NCBI GenBank assembly: GCA_902786745.1
Contig: CADADR010000003.1
Location: 62,001-126,000, forward strand
Source: an uncultured Bacteroidia bacterium
GTDB taxonomy: Bacteria > Bacteroidota > Bacteroidia > Bacteroidales > F082
Reading direction: 5' to 3'
DNA: 64,000 nucleotides
Made by a program: the position numbers and the translations under genes
Notes under the pieces: generated by a model
What the model was told of the DNA's origin: nothing
What the model saw: only the letters and a program-made list of their open reading frames with translations
The model's database searches: none
In this document: positions 1-9,908 of the stretch, in pieces
Layout: each line of letters begins with the position of its first letter
Position numbering within the stretch: the first letter of the stretch is position 1

Positions 1-2940
1 GCCCATAAGATTGCTGTTCAGCACGATATCACGACCTAAGCTGTAACCGTAGTGGTAGATGCCCTGGGCGTCATAAAGGTCAGCGCAAAGCACGCCTTGA
101 CGTTCCACCGACTGGCCATCAACAAACTCGGGCGAATTCCAATAGAAATGAATCTTAGGCCCTTCGTCATCAGCCACGGCCGAGGGATCGACGCCACCCA
201 GCGACAAGTTATCGTACTTGCCCATAGCATCGACATTGTTGATGGAATCATAGGCATAGAAGGTGAATCTCGGCACTCCGCCTTCTTGGTCTATATCCTT
301 AGGCACCTGGAAGGAGAGGCTGAACCTACCGTTGTTCACGCTGACCTTCCCTCGGTAGAGCACATCCTTATGGTAATACACATATCTCGGAGAGGCACCA
401 TTGAACTTCACCTTGACCTTAGCCTTCTTGTCGAAGAATCGGGCCCATAAGGTGCCATTGAAACCGTTATCAACCGTTCCGTCAATCCTTTTGACGACAC
501 CTTCCACAGTAACCATGCTCATGGCATGCAATTGAAGGTCATCGCTGCTTCCAATGGCCGCACCGTTGATTGTTCTCACTTCCACTTCCTCATGAGGCAA
601 GGGGAAACGCAACACCGGGTCGCCCATGAACACAAAACGGATGTTTAAATTAACCATTGGATTGCTGGAGTAGTTATCAGGATTGTTCTTTGTCATCCTG
701 ACGATGTCACCAAAACGCAGCGACAGCCCATCTTCATCCCTTTGGGTGAGCACTTTCACCAATGCCTTTGAGTGCAGGATGTTATGGTTTCCAAAGGTGG
801 GACGGCAGGCCGTGAACAAGGCCACGCAGCCTCCATTCGGATTCAACATCATCAACTCGCCCGAAGAGACCAACAGAGGATTGTCGTATTTGGTGAACTC
901 GCAAGTGGCGGTATAAACGAAAGGCATCTTGTCGTAATTGTTGAGCGCTGCGATGTCGGCATTGGTAAACACATTATCGCCCGTCAGGCCTCTCACACCG
1001 CCATGACCCGTGTAAAGCATGGCCAATGCTCCTTTGTCAAAGGCATCCATCAAATCGCGATTGGCGCCAGGAATCTCAACGCCATTTGAGGTATTGACCA
1101 CGGGATAGGCGCCACAATACACTTTCTTGGCCGTCAGCAACGGGCAGATCGTATCCAGCATCCTGTATAAAGTCTCCGTATTCTCCACATAACTCAGCGT
1201 TTCGTCATCAGCGCAAAAGATGATGTCGTTCTTCCATTCGCCATGTGAAGCTATCAGGTCGTTGAAATGGCGGATCTTACGCAACACCGTCTCAGCCTCC
1301 TCAACCGTAGAGACCGAGATACGGCCCACACCGATATCCACCTTACCTTCGCAGTTGGAGCCTTCGTTATTGTCCATCAAAGCATAATAATCGTCGGCGC
1401 AAAAACTCAATTCATGGTGCGGATCAGCAAAAGTTTCATAGCAAGGCACAAAGTTCTGGCCATATCCCATGATATTACGGAAATCGGCAGATGCACGCCC
1501 AAAGAGGGTCAGGTATTTGAGTCGGCCCGAACTGCGGCGATACACCATACGCACAAAATCGCGAATGCCGGTAGGATCGGGCGTGCCAGTCGAAAACTCG
1601 TTGTAAATCTCGTTGACGTTGACCACTACGCTGGTCAAGCCGTCCAACTCGGTATGGTAGTCAGCCAGCTCTTGTGCCTGCTCCAAAAAGATGGGCGAAG
1701 TCAAGATCAGGTTATCGGCCAAGGCAATGCCATGAAGATTCTGGTTGGGAACAGCCTTCCAGCTAATGACATCCATAGCAGCCGACGGCTTGAACATCAC
1801 ATAGCGTTTTTCCGTCTTTTCATTGGTGGCGAAGACCATATTACCACCGCTCAACACACCTGTCTGCATGACGGGGCTCATCGGGTCGGTCACCTCCCAA
1901 AGCCTATAGTCGGCATTGGTGTTCTGCACCCAAACGGCAGTCTTGTCGTTTCCAAACTGACTTGGCATCAAACGGAAAGGAAAGACGCTGCCCACACATT
2001 TCAAATGACGCCATCCATAGATCTCCACATAGTCAAGATACAAAGAGGCTTTGGGATTGGGCACGAAACTCATCTCAAATAGAGCCGTGTCACCATCCAA
2101 TACGATCTGTTTCTCAAAAACAGAAGGATTGGCGTATTTATGCGTTTTGTAATAGTCAATGGTCTTGTTCTCCACAACATGATTGTCGTCGACCCAGATA
2201 TTGTATGACATGGTACCAGAAGAGACACGGCCATAAACAGTGCCTACCACTCGCAGGTTTTTCTCCTTTACCAGATTGGGAAACACAAAGGGTATCGACA
2301 GCGTTTCATCACCTGAAATCACCTCGCCGAACCAATTCTGTCCAATGAAAAAAGGCGAGAAGAGTTCCTCCTCGTGCCAAGCCCAATCAGGGAACTCGGA
2401 AATGACCGTCGTGGCGTCCTCAACGGGAAGGCTAGACTTCTCTCCCACCCTCAATCCATCAACGCCACTGTCGACGCAGAGATAATAATAGGTAGTGTCA
2501 GAATAGTAATTGCGTTCTCTCTGATAGGTTTTGCCGTTTTGGTCAACCAGCTTCCACCGCGTCGGCTCTTGGCCATAGAAAAGCACCTTGTCGCCTTCAT
2601 CGAACGAGCCGTCTTCGGCGCCTTCCACCACGATGGCCATCTCCGTCAAATCGTCGGGACGGATTTCAGAGTTTTTCTCAGGCAACTTCCCCGAAGGATT
2701 ACCGAAGACGCGTATCTGGTCGGGATTCAATTGATCCATATTAATGCCCATGGCCTGCAACGTGCCATAATCCAGTCGGTAAACACCTTCTTGCGTCACC
2801 GAAAGTCTATGCCATGTGTGCTCACTCAGGACTGAATGATAGTTGTTCACTTGAGCGACAGTCGACCTCGTCGGAAGCAACAAAACCGCCGCAGCAAAAA
2901 GGACAATGGAAAATATTCTTTTCATCATACTTTGTTTCAT
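1..2940 (-). CDS. C25-family (gingipain-like) cysteine peptidase, PorU paralogue, C-terminus cut by window edge
   Basis: The reading frame is open from ATG at 2940 to base 1, giving 980 codons with no stop, so the C-terminus lies outside the window. The N-terminus (MKQSMMKRIFSIVLFAAAV...) is a Sec signal peptide. The C25 catalytic pair is visible: His646 in YTGHGG and Cys680 in TATCEF. They are 34 residues apart, exactly as in the adjacent PorU (787/821). Unlike PorU it lacks the long pro-region: the WHRLSVTQEGVYRLDY segment that precedes the peptidase part starts almost at once (about residue 43). Its ATG overlaps the TGA of porU in an ATGA, so the two are translationally coupled. Because the C-terminus is missing, I cannot tell whether it carries a T9SS sorting domain. 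It could be a second sortase-like protein or an ordinary secreted protease. Confidence 0.88.
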   Translation of the reverse strand, partial: MKQSMMKRIFSIVLFAAAVLLLPTRSTVAQVNNYHSVLSEHTWHRLSVTQEGVYRLDYGTLQAMGINMDQLNPDQIRVFGNPSGKLPEKNSEIRPDDLTEMAIVVEGAEDGSFDEGDKVLFYGQEPTRWKLVDQNGKTYQRERNYYSDTTYYYLCVDSGVDGLRVGEKSSLPVEDATTVISEFPDWAWHEEELFSPFFIGQNWFGEVISGDETLSIPFVFPNLVKEKNLRVVGTVYGRVSSGTMSYNIWVDDNHVVENKTIDYYKTHKYANPSVFEKQIVLDGDTALFEMSFVPNPKASLYLDYVEIYGWRHLKCVGSVFPFRLMPSQFGNDKTAVWVQNTNADYRLWEVTDPMSPVMQTGVLSGGNMVFATNEKTEKRYVMFKPSAAMDVISWKAVPNQNLHGIALADNLILTSPIFLEQAQELADYHTELDGLTSVVVNVNEIYNEFSTGTPDPTGIRDFVRMVYRRSSGRLKYLTLFGRASADFRNIMGYGQNFVPCYETFADPHHELSFCADDYYALMDNNEGSNCEGKVDIGVGRISVSTVEEAETVLRKIRHFNDLIASHGEWKNDIIFCADDETLSYVENTETLYRMLDTICPLLTAKKVYCGAYPVVNTSNGVEIPGANRDLMDAFDKGALAMLYTGHGGVRGLTGDNVFTNADIAALNNYDKMPFVYTATCEFTKYDNPLLVSSGELMMLNPNGGCVALFTACRPTFGNHNILHSKALVKVLTQRDEDGLSLRFGDIVRMTKNNPDNYSSNPMVNLNIRFVFMGDPVLRFPLPHEEVEVRTINGAAIGSSDDLQLHAMSMVTVEGVVKRIDGTVDNGFNGTLWARFFDKKAKVKVKFNGASPRYVYYHKDVLYRGKVSVNNGRFSLSFQVPKDIDQEGGVPRFTFYAYDSINNVDAMGKYDNLSLGGVDPSAVADDEGPKIHFYWNSPEFVDGQSVERQGVLCADLYDAQGIYHYGYSLGRDIVLNSNLMG

Positions 2941-5900
2941 TTACTTAATACCAATTTTGAGACCAAGGTATCCGTTTCACCCTTGTCATTGGTGGCAATA
3001 ATGCGATAGATATAAATGCCGTTTCTGAGACGCTCGCCACGGGCACCACAGCCGTTCCAGCGGATGGGGTTGATACGCGTCGAGGTACCTGCCACTTTTT
3101 CGGAAAGCGTGGTGACCCAACGTCCCATGATGTCATAGATAATGATGTCCACATTGAGATTGTTGCCCACCTGATTATGGTCGAACACGAAGCCGGTCTC
3201 ATCAAACACAGGATTGGGCACATTATAGGCATTTTCAATATGCATGGCGCCGCTGTTGACGACCGTGAAATCAATGGACGCCGTACCCGAATTGTTATAG
3301 ACATCCCACACCTTCAATGTCAGTGTGTAGTCGCCATCGGAAAGATCCTGCATCTTGAAGGTGATGGAACCTTTGCCAGGCTGGTCGACTTCAGACACGA
3401 AATAATCGTTCAGACAATAGGCATTCTTTGACGGACCCGTCAAAGTGGCCATAATATCGTGTCCGATACCGGCACCTGTTGTATTGATACCGCTTTCATC
3501 ATTGACAAAAGCAAGCAATATCGGGTTCTCACTCGTGATACCGCCACTCACAAACAAGGTGTCGTCGATAAACATACGTATCTCGGGCGGATTCTGGTCT
3601 TCAAAGGCCTCATCATAAAAACCGCCGATGATGAACGAGTCGCAGTTGCCATTGGCCTCTTCGACGTAATCGGTAGCATAATAGTTGATCAAACCTTGTC
3701 CATAACGATAGGAAATATCGCGAGGCACAATGAAACTGATCGTGAACTTTCCATTCTTGACATCGGCCTTGCCATTGAAGATCATGCTATTACGCAGATT
3801 AAACTGATACACATAACCATTGGCATCAGCAGAGCCGAGTGTGGATAGCTCAGCTTCCTTATCGTAGACGATTACGCTCACCACACCATTAAATCCCGTA
3901 GCGATATTACCATCCAAGTCTTTCACTACGCCTTCAATCTCAACGTTCTGCAAAGCACTGATGGTATCCACAAAGACAGGATAGGTCTGCCATGTCGAGT
4001 CATCGAGTTGGACCGAGTCGAGCACATAACCTGGATACTGCCCATTGATGCTCAGCGTCTCCACCTTCCACTTGGGATAGGCCAAACGCAAAGCCGGGTC
4101 GCCAAAGAACACATAGCGTTTTTCGTAAACGCCACCGTTGGTTTTTCCCATACGATAGATGTCGCCCAAACGGTAGTGCTCGCCGCCATTGATACGGAAC
4201 AACTTGTTATAGAGTCCTTCGGCGAAGTTCTGGTTGCTTCCGCCGTCAGTCACCCTAGATGTGGTAAACATGGCAATCATGCCACCATATTGGTTGAGGA
4301 AGGAATACTCGCCCAGAGAAGTGCGTTTGTGGTCGTCATAACGGCTGAACTCACATGTGCCAGTGATCATCAGAGGATACATAGGAGCATTGCGCCAAGA
4401 GTCCACATCTTTCCTTTGAAGAATCTTTTCCTCCGACAATTGAACCTCGCCGCCATGACCGATATAATGGAGTATCATCGTACCTTTCTCCATCCTATTG
4501 TTGATGGCAGCATTCACCTCGGGTGCAATCTCACCTCCAGGAGCGCTGACCTGCTGATAAGCGTCAAGATAGATTTTGTCGACGACAGTGCCTTCGCCTC
4601 CCACATTCTTCAGCAAACGAGCCAATGTCTCGGCGTTTCTAACGAATCCGCCTTCATCATCGGTAAAGAACGTAACCATATTGCGCCAAGGCTGCATAGT
4701 GGTGGCGTCTTTGACAACGTAACGTTCAATCTTATCCACCATTTGCGAGGCCTGCTCCAAGGTCTGCACGGGAAAACGGCCTATTCCGATATCAGCCAAA
4801 GAATGTCCGATGTCTCCTTCGTTCTCATCCATCAAACCGAAATAATCGTCGGTGACATAGGTCTTCTTCATATCAAGCGACTGAACGGTCTCAAAAGCAG
4901 GCACAAAATCCACCACGCCGTTCCTATTCTTATAGTCGTAGGAGCAATCGCCCAAGAGTAGCATATACTTCAGTTTATGCCCTGCATTACTATCGAGATA
5001 AAGCATACGGCAGAAGTCGCGAATGGCAGAGACATCTTTTGCACCACACGAGAACTCGTTGTAAATCAACTCAGGCGTTGTGATAAATACATTCAGCTCG
5101 GGGTCAAGACGGCCATGGAGTTCTTTCAGCCTTTCGGCTTGCGACATGAAGCCTTCGTAGGTCAGGATGAGGAAGTCCACGTCACGAACCCCATGAAGGT
5201 TTTGGTTTTCTGTCTTCTCAAATGTCTTCGCTGTACAATACGAGCTGCCGTTGAAGGCGACGAAGGCATTGTCGCGGTTGCCCATTACCTTAAACGAGAA
5301 CTGCGAGCCGTTGATCTGTCCCTTCACCTTTTGAGGGAACAAGGGGTCGGTGACATCCCAAACCTGCAATTGTTGCGAGGCATTAGTGAGTTTGTATTCG
5401 TATACCTTATTATTAATGAGCGCTTCAGGATTACGGAAAGGCATCTGGCCGCCCACCATCTTCAGGTTGCGCCATGCATTGACGAGAATATAATCCACAT
5501 AGCCCTCGGAGGTGGTGCTGTAGCCAAGCGCATCGTGTTTCAGCGTGATGCAAACCGTTTCGCCGGTGGGATTGGCATTAACCCAGCCGCCCACTTCGTT
5601 AGCGTACGGATCTTGGGTAGTGCCTGCAGTCGTCTGGATGGCATACGTGGCTTTCTTCACATGGTCGATCGAAACCTCAAAGTTGGCCGGACTGAAATTG
5701 CGTCCAGCCATAGCCGTCTTCACCCAACAGGTCTTAGTGGTGATCACATTGGGGAAACTGAAATTGAAGTTCTTGGTCGAAGTGAGTTCCATCTTGTCGC
5801 CGAAAAAGGATCGTCCCGTTCCGTTGGGATTAAACTCATCCAGCTCATGGACCTGATAGTCAAGGAACTGGTCCACAACCACATCGGCTGAAGACGTTGG

Positions 5901-6815
5901 AGCCGATGCCTCAGCGATGCGCTTGCCGTTGCCTAGCCCAGTGACAACAAAGGCATAAGAATAATCATCATATGGATTCTGCTGATGGACATAAGCCGTC
6001 TTCACATCGTCGAGCTTCCAGCAAACGGGGCCTCGGCCATAGAAAAGGATATAATCGTTGTTGTCGAACCGACCATCCGACTCGCCCGACACATAGATGG
6101 GAATCTCCACCAAGTCAGCGGGTCGAGGATCGGCATTCAACTCGGGCAAGGTGCCGCCACCATTATGATAGATACGGATCTGCCGCGGATCGACAGCCGA
6201 CACATTGATACCCAGCGCCGAGAGATCCGAGGCCGTGAGTTTATAGATGCCCGTCTCTTGCAAGCCTATCTTGTACCAATTACCACGCGCCATTACCGAC
6301 TCCGTAACAAAAGGTGCTCTTGACTTATTGATTTCAGTATCAGGAGTTAGCGTAACAGAAATCGAAGCCGATGTCAATTTCTCAATTCTTCCACCCACCT
6401 GACGGAAAGGGATGATACGTAGAGAAAGCAACGATTCGTCACGCGAACGCAAAGGGGCTGCCTCAACCATAAAGTCAGAAGAAAAAGCATAAGCTTGTGC
6501 GAGTGCCAACTCAGCATCCGAAAGAGGCGATGTCTTTACATTCTTGAGCTCGGCACGGACTTTCACAGCATCGTCATAAATGGGGAACGACTGGCAAAAA
6601 ACAGGCATGGAGCCATCGTATTCTGCCGACTCCAAAGCTATATAAGACCAAACATCATCACCATAGCGTTCCGTCTCCACGCCATGCCATTTCAGCTGCA
6701 CCGGATAGTTTTGAGCCGTTTGTGCAACGAGAGAAACGGGGGATATGAGAGCGAAAAAAGCCATTAGTAGAGCCATCATCGCCCTTGTATAAACATACAA
6801 ATAATTTCTAGTCAT
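2937..6815 (-). CDS. porU: Type IX secretion system sortase PorU (C25 peptidase)
   Basis: PorU sits on the outer membrane. It cleaves the C-terminal domain from T9SS cargo and attaches the cargo to surface lipopolysaccharide. The 1292-residue protein has an N-terminal hydrophobic signal (ALLMAFFALISPVSLVAQ), a pro-region of about 170 residues, the RGNWYKIGLQETGIYKL segment typical of PorU, and a C25 catalytic domain with His787 (YIGHGGE) and Cys821 (GTCEFSR). It ends in a beta-sandwich tail (VPNPVFDETGF ... NGIYIYRI ... LVSKLVLSK) resembling a T9SS C-terminal domain. Met1 at 6815 or Met13 at 6779 could be the start. It is divergent from gldJ, the arrangement known around porU/gldJ in flavobacteria. 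The downstream C25 gene overlaps it by 4 bases. Confidence 0.92.
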   Translation of the reverse strand: MTRNYLYVYTRAMMALLMAFFALISPVSLVAQTAQNYPVQLKWHGVETERYGDDVWSYIALESAEYDGSMPVFCQSFPIYDDAVKVRAELKNVKTSPLSDAELALAQAYAFSSDFMVEAAPLRSRDESLLSLRIIPFRQVGGRIEKLTSASISVTLTPDTEINKSRAPFVTESVMARGNWYKIGLQETGIYKLTASDLSALGINVSAVDPRQIRIYHNGGGTLPELNADPRPADLVEIPIYVSGESDGRFDNNDYILFYGRGPVCWKLDDVKTAYVHQQNPYDDYSYAFVVTGLGNGKRIAEASAPTSSADVVVDQFLDYQVHELDEFNPNGTGRSFFGDKMELTSTKNFNFSFPNVITTKTCWVKTAMAGRNFSPANFEVSIDHVKKATYAIQTTAGTTQDPYANEVGGWVNANPTGETVCITLKHDALGYSTTSEGYVDYILVNAWRNLKMVGGQMPFRNPEALINNKVYEYKLTNASQQLQVWDVTDPLFPQKVKGQINGSQFSFKVMGNRDNAFVAFNGSSYCTAKTFEKTENQNLHGVRDVDFLILTYEGFMSQAERLKELHGRLDPELNVFITTPELIYNEFSCGAKDVSAIRDFCRMLYLDSNAGHKLKYMLLLGDCSYDYKNRNGVVDFVPAFETVQSLDMKKTYVTDDYFGLMDENEGDIGHSLADIGIGRFPVQTLEQASQMVDKIERYVVKDATTMQPWRNMVTFFTDDEGGFVRNAETLARLLKNVGGEGTVVDKIYLDAYQQVSAPGGEIAPEVNAAINNRMEKGTMILHYIGHGGEVQLSEEKILQRKDVDSWRNAPMYPLMITGTCEFSRYDDHKRTSLGEYSFLNQYGGMIAMFTTSRVTDGGSNQNFAEGLYNKLFRINGGEHYRLGDIYRMGKTNGGVYEKRYVFFGDPALRLAYPKWKVETLSINGQYPGYVLDSVQLDDSTWQTYPVFVDTISALQNVEIEGVVKDLDGNIATGFNGVVSVIVYDKEAELSTLGSADANGYVYQFNLRNSMIFNGKADVKNGKFTISFIVPRDISYRYGQGLINYYATDYVEEANGNCDSFIIGGFYDEAFEDQNPPEIRMFIDDTLFVSGGITSENPILLAFVNDESGINTTGAGIGHDIMATLTGPSKNAYCLNDYFVSEVDQPGKGSITFKMQDLSDGDYTLTLKVWDVYNNSGTASIDFTVVNSGAMHIENAYNVPNPVFDETGFVFDHNQVGNNLNVDIIIYDIMGRWVTTLSEKVAGTSTRINPIRWNGCGARGERLRNGIYIYRIIATNDKGETDTLVSKLVLSK

Positions 6816-6966
6816 TTAATTATCAATTGATTAAATCAAAAGCCAAAATCCTTTTTTACCTTATATATAAAGTGAACGAAAATACAACTTTTTTATTATA
6901 GGAGGGTCATTTTTGGCAGAAAAAAGTTTTTTTTCCAAAAAACGCAGTGGATTCAAAAAAAGTCCC

Positions 6967-6974
6967 TAAATTTG
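6967..6974 (+). promoter_or_regulatory. gldJ: Putative -7 element of the gldJ promoter (TAAATTTG)
   Basis: TAAATTTG matches the Bacteroidota -7 consensus TAnnTTTG and lies about 80 bases before the gldJ ATG. No clear TTTG is seen at -33. The same 240-base divergent spacer (6816-7055) holds an imperfect minus-strand match (TATTTTCG at 6884-6877) that could serve porU. The rest is A/T-rich with no other structure I can recognise. Confidence 0.5.
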
Positions 6975-7055
6975 CGTGATTTTTTTGAAAAAAAGTGAGG
7001 GGCGATACAATAATCGTTTCTCAATAGAGTTATTAGATAACAAATTTGAACAACA

Positions 7056-8546
7056 ATGTATAGAAAACAAGCATTCAAAACATTCGCCATCATCGCATTG
7101 GCAGGTCTGCTCTCTGTTTCATGTTCCAAGAAATCATCACGTACGACGGGATGGGCCTACAACGATGCCAACAACGGCGGCTTTGAAGTTACCGAAATCA
7201 ACGACCAGGAAATCGGTCCCGGCCTGATTGCCATCGAAGGCGGCACCTTCGTCATGGGCGCCACCACCGACAATCTGACCTATTCGTGGGACAACTCGCC
7301 CCGCAAGGTCACCGTGCCTTCCTTCCTTATGGACCGCACCGAGGTCAGCAATGTGGACTATCGTGAGTACATCTACTGGCTCAACCGTGTTTATGGCCAG
7401 AACTATCCTCAAGTGGTCCGCAACGCCGCTCCCGACACCCTGGTTTGGCGTGACCGTTTGTCGTATAACGAACCCATGGTTGAAATCTATTTCCGTCATC
7501 CTTCCTATAATGACTACCCGGTGGTCGGCGTGACTTGGGTGCAAGCCAACGACTACTGCGCCTGGCGTACCGACCGCGTCAACGAGTTGATGCTCGTTGA
7601 AGCCGGCATCCTCGACTGGGACCCCACCCAACAGGATGAAGAGAACTTCAACACCGACGCATATCTGGCTGGCCAGTACACTGGTAAGGTGAAGAACGGC
7701 AAGAAAGACCTCTCCAAGGGTGGCGACGGTCTGCGTAATGTGCGTATGGACGACGGCATCCTGCTGCCCTCCTACCGTCTGCCTACGGAAGCTGAATGGG
7801 AATATGCCGCTGTCGGCCTGGTGGGTAACACCTCCAATGAGATCGTAAGCGAACGTAAGGTTTATCCTTGGAACGGCGATGGTCTTCGCACCGACAACAA
7901 GAGATATATGGGTAGCTTCATGGCCAACTTCAAGAGAGGCCCTGGTGACTACATGGGTGTTGCTGGCCACCTGAACGATGGTGCCGCTCTGCCCGCTCCC
8001 GTTGGCTCCTACTGGCCCAACGACTACGGTCTGTATAACATGGCTGGCAATGTCGCCGAGTGGTGCCAAGACGTCTACCGTCCGCTGTCACACGAAGACG
8101 TGGCCGACTATAGCCCCTTCCGTGGTAACGTGTTCACCCGCAAGGCCGTCGACGACGAAGGCTTCCTGCTGCAGAAAGACTCTCTCGGCCGTATCCGCAG
8201 AGAGCCCATCCCTCAGGAAGAAGCTGCCAAGCGTCAGAACTACCGTACGAGCTTCAACTCCAACTACGACGACGGTGACTACATGTCAGCCATCCGTAAC
8301 CGCTGGAGCGATCCTCAAGACGACCAGAGCATCTTCACCAAGGAAATGTATGAATATGCCACCAACGACACCCCTGGTACCACGCTCATCAGCGACGAAT
8401 CGAGAGTGTACAAAGGCGGTTCATGGGCCGATGGTCCGTACTACCTGAGCCCCGGCAATCGCCGTTACCTCAACCAAAACCAGTCAGCATCCACCATTGG
8501 CTTCCGCTGCGCCATGAACAAGGTGGGTAGCTCATTCGCCAAGTAA
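7056..8546 (+). CDS. gldJ: T9SS / gliding lipoprotein GldJ
   Basis: GldJ is a periplasmic-face lipoprotein that stabilises the GldK/PorK-GldN/PorN ring of the type IX system. The 496-residue protein has a lipoprotein signal ending in LLSVSC (Cys23). A formylglycine-generating-enzyme/SUMF1-like fold follows, marked by ETGP-like GPGLIAIEGGTFVMG, then TEVSNVDYREY, RLPTEAEWEYAA, NMAGNVAEWCQDVY and RVYKGGSWAD. The NDPNNGGF-type motif (here NDANNGGF) and the motif LVWRDRLSYNEPM place it in GldJ rather than PorK/GldK. The start is ATG at 7056. A hairpin terminator follows at once. Downstream murF is a neighbour seen with gldJ in other Bacteroidota as well. Sulfatase-modifying activity is not expected in this subfamily. 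Confidence 0.9.
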   Translation: MYRKQAFKTFAIIALAGLLSVSCSKKSSRTTGWAYNDANNGGFEVTEINDQEIGPGLIAIEGGTFVMGATTDNLTYSWDNSPRKVTVPSFLMDRTEVSNVDYREYIYWLNRVYGQNYPQVVRNAAPDTLVWRDRLSYNEPMVEIYFRHPSYNDYPVVGVTWVQANDYCAWRTDRVNELMLVEAGILDWDPTQQDEENFNTDAYLAGQYTGKVKNGKKDLSKGGDGLRNVRMDDGILLPSYRLPTEAEWEYAAVGLVGNTSNEIVSERKVYPWNGDGLRTDNKRYMGSFMANFKRGPGDYMGVAGHLNDGAALPAPVGSYWPNDYGLYNMAGNVAEWCQDVYRPLSHEDVADYSPFRGNVFTRKAVDDEGFLLQKDSLGRIRREPIPQEEAAKRQNYRTSFNSNYDDGDYMSAIRNRWSDPQDDQSIFTKEMYEYATNDTPGTTLISDESRVYKGGSWADGPYYLSPGNRRYLNQNQSASTIGFRCAMNKVGSSFAK

Positions 8547-8574
8547 ATAGAAATAAGTTTTTCATGATAATTGA

Positions 8575-8606
8575 GAAGCCGTTTGATCCGTCAGGCGGCT
8601 TCTTTT
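8575..8606 (+). terminator. Rho-independent terminator after gldJ
   Basis: GAAGCCG (8575-8581) pairs with CGGCTTC (8596-8602), with a small inner TGA/TCA pairing, followed by TTTT. It ends 15 bases before the murF ATG, which argues against the longer murF start upstream. Confidence 0.75.
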
Positions 8607-8621
8607 ATTAAAACCCAAGCC

Positions 8622-9908
8622 ATGAATCCTATCGAAACCATATACCAACACTACATCAAGGCCTATAAGGTATCTACCGACAGCCGCAAGATTGAACAAG
8701 ACGCCGTTTTCTTCGCCCTCAAAGGCGAGAACTTCGACGCCAACGACTTCGCTTTGCAAGTGGCGGAACAAGGTGTGGCCACCAGCCTCGTCGTCGCCGA
8801 CCGCAAGGATTTACCAAAACATGAGCGCATCCTCATCGTCGACGATTCACTGAAGACACTGCAAGACCTCGCTGCCTACCACCGTCAACAGAGCAAGGCC
8901 ACGGTGCTCAGCATCACTGGTACCAATGGCAAGACGACCACCAAGGAACTCGTTTCGGCTGTGCTGGCCAAGAAATACAACATCATCCACACGATGGGTA
9001 ACCTCAACAACCACATCGGTGTACCCCTCACCCTGCTGAGCATCAAGCCTGAGACTGAGATTGCCGTCGTGGAAATGGGTGCCAACCACCCTGGGGAAAT
9101 CGACTTCCTCTGCAAGATTGCCAATCCCGACTATGGCCTCATCACCAACATCGGAAAAGCACATCTGGAAGGCTTCGGTAGCTTCGAAGGCGTCATCAAG
9201 ACCAAGACCGAACTTTATAGGCATATCAAAGCCAACGGCAAGGCTGTCTTCGTCAACCAAGGCAACCCGTTACTTTGGGAGCAATCAGAGGGACAGGAAC
9301 GCATCAGCTATGGCAGACATTGCGCGGCCTTCTGCCCTGTCGCGCCTGCTGCCTGCAACCCGTATTTGAGTGTCGGCTGGAGGGATCACCTCATTCAGAC
9401 CCATCTCGTGGGAAGCTACAACTTCGAGAATGTAGCCGCCGCCATTGGCGTGGGACAGTATTTCGAGGTGGACGAGAATGCCATCATCGAAGCCTTGGAG
9501 GCATACACGCCTACCAACAGCCGCTCGCAAGTGATTGAAACCGGCAAGAACCGCATCATTATGGATGCCTACAACGCCAACCCCACCTCCATGCGCGCCG
9601 CCTTGATTAATTTCGCCAGCATCTGCGGCGACAACAGTCTTTTGATATTAGGCGACATGCGTGAGTTGGGCACGGCTTCCGAAGAGGAACACCGCAATAT
9701 CCTTGGCTTGATGAAGGAGTTGAAATTCAAGGAGGCTTTGTTGGTCGGGTCGAACTTCAGCGCCTACAATGAGAATCCTGATTGGAAGACCTTCGATAAT
9801 GTCCAGAACCTGTGTCAATATCTTGAAAGCAGTCCGGTTAGCGGAAAAACGATACTCGTTAAAGGCTCCAATAGCATACAATTAGGGAAAGTGTTACCAT
9901 TATTATAA
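8622..9908 (+). CDS. murF: UDP-N-acetylmuramoyl-tripeptide--D-alanyl-D-alanine ligase
   Basis: MurF is the cytoplasmic Mur ligase that adds D-Ala-D-Ala to UDP-MurNAc-tripeptide using ATP, completing the peptidoglycan precursor. The 428-residue protein shows the N-terminal substrate domain with VSTDSRK, the ATP loop TGTNGKTTTKE at about residue 98, the central MGNLNNHIGVPLTLL and EMGANHPGEI motifs, and the C-terminal domain with DAYNANPTSM and GDMRELG. I chose ATG 8622 (MNPIETIYQHY) because the upstream in-frame ATG at 8571 would make the terminator hairpin part of the coding sequence. Its stop codon directly abuts the ATG of anmK. Confidence 0.95.
   Translation: MNPIETIYQHYIKAYKVSTDSRKIEQDAVFFALKGENFDANDFALQVAEQGVATSLVVADRKDLPKHERILIVDDSLKTLQDLAAYHRQQSKATVLSITGTNGKTTTKELVSAVLAKKYNIIHTMGNLNNHIGVPLTLLSIKPETEIAVVEMGANHPGEIDFLCKIANPDYGLITNIGKAHLEGFGSFEGVIKTKTELYRHIKANGKAVFVNQGNPLLWEQSEGQERISYGRHCAAFCPVAPAACNPYLSVGWRDHLIQTHLVGSYNFENVAAAIGVGQYFEVDENAIIEALEAYTPTNSRSQVIETGKNRIIMDAYNANPTSMRAALINFASICGDNSLLILGDMRELGTASEEEHRNILGLMKELKFKEALLVGSNFSAYNENPDWKTFDNVQNLCQYLESSPVSGKTILVKGSNSIQLGKVLPLL

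Noticed and set aside
52-2835. Several plus-strand reading frames (up to 271 codons) opposite the first C25 gene
   Set aside because: They lie antisense to a continuous minus-strand frame with signal peptide and catalytic motifs; their translations are low in recognisable motifs. They are shadows.
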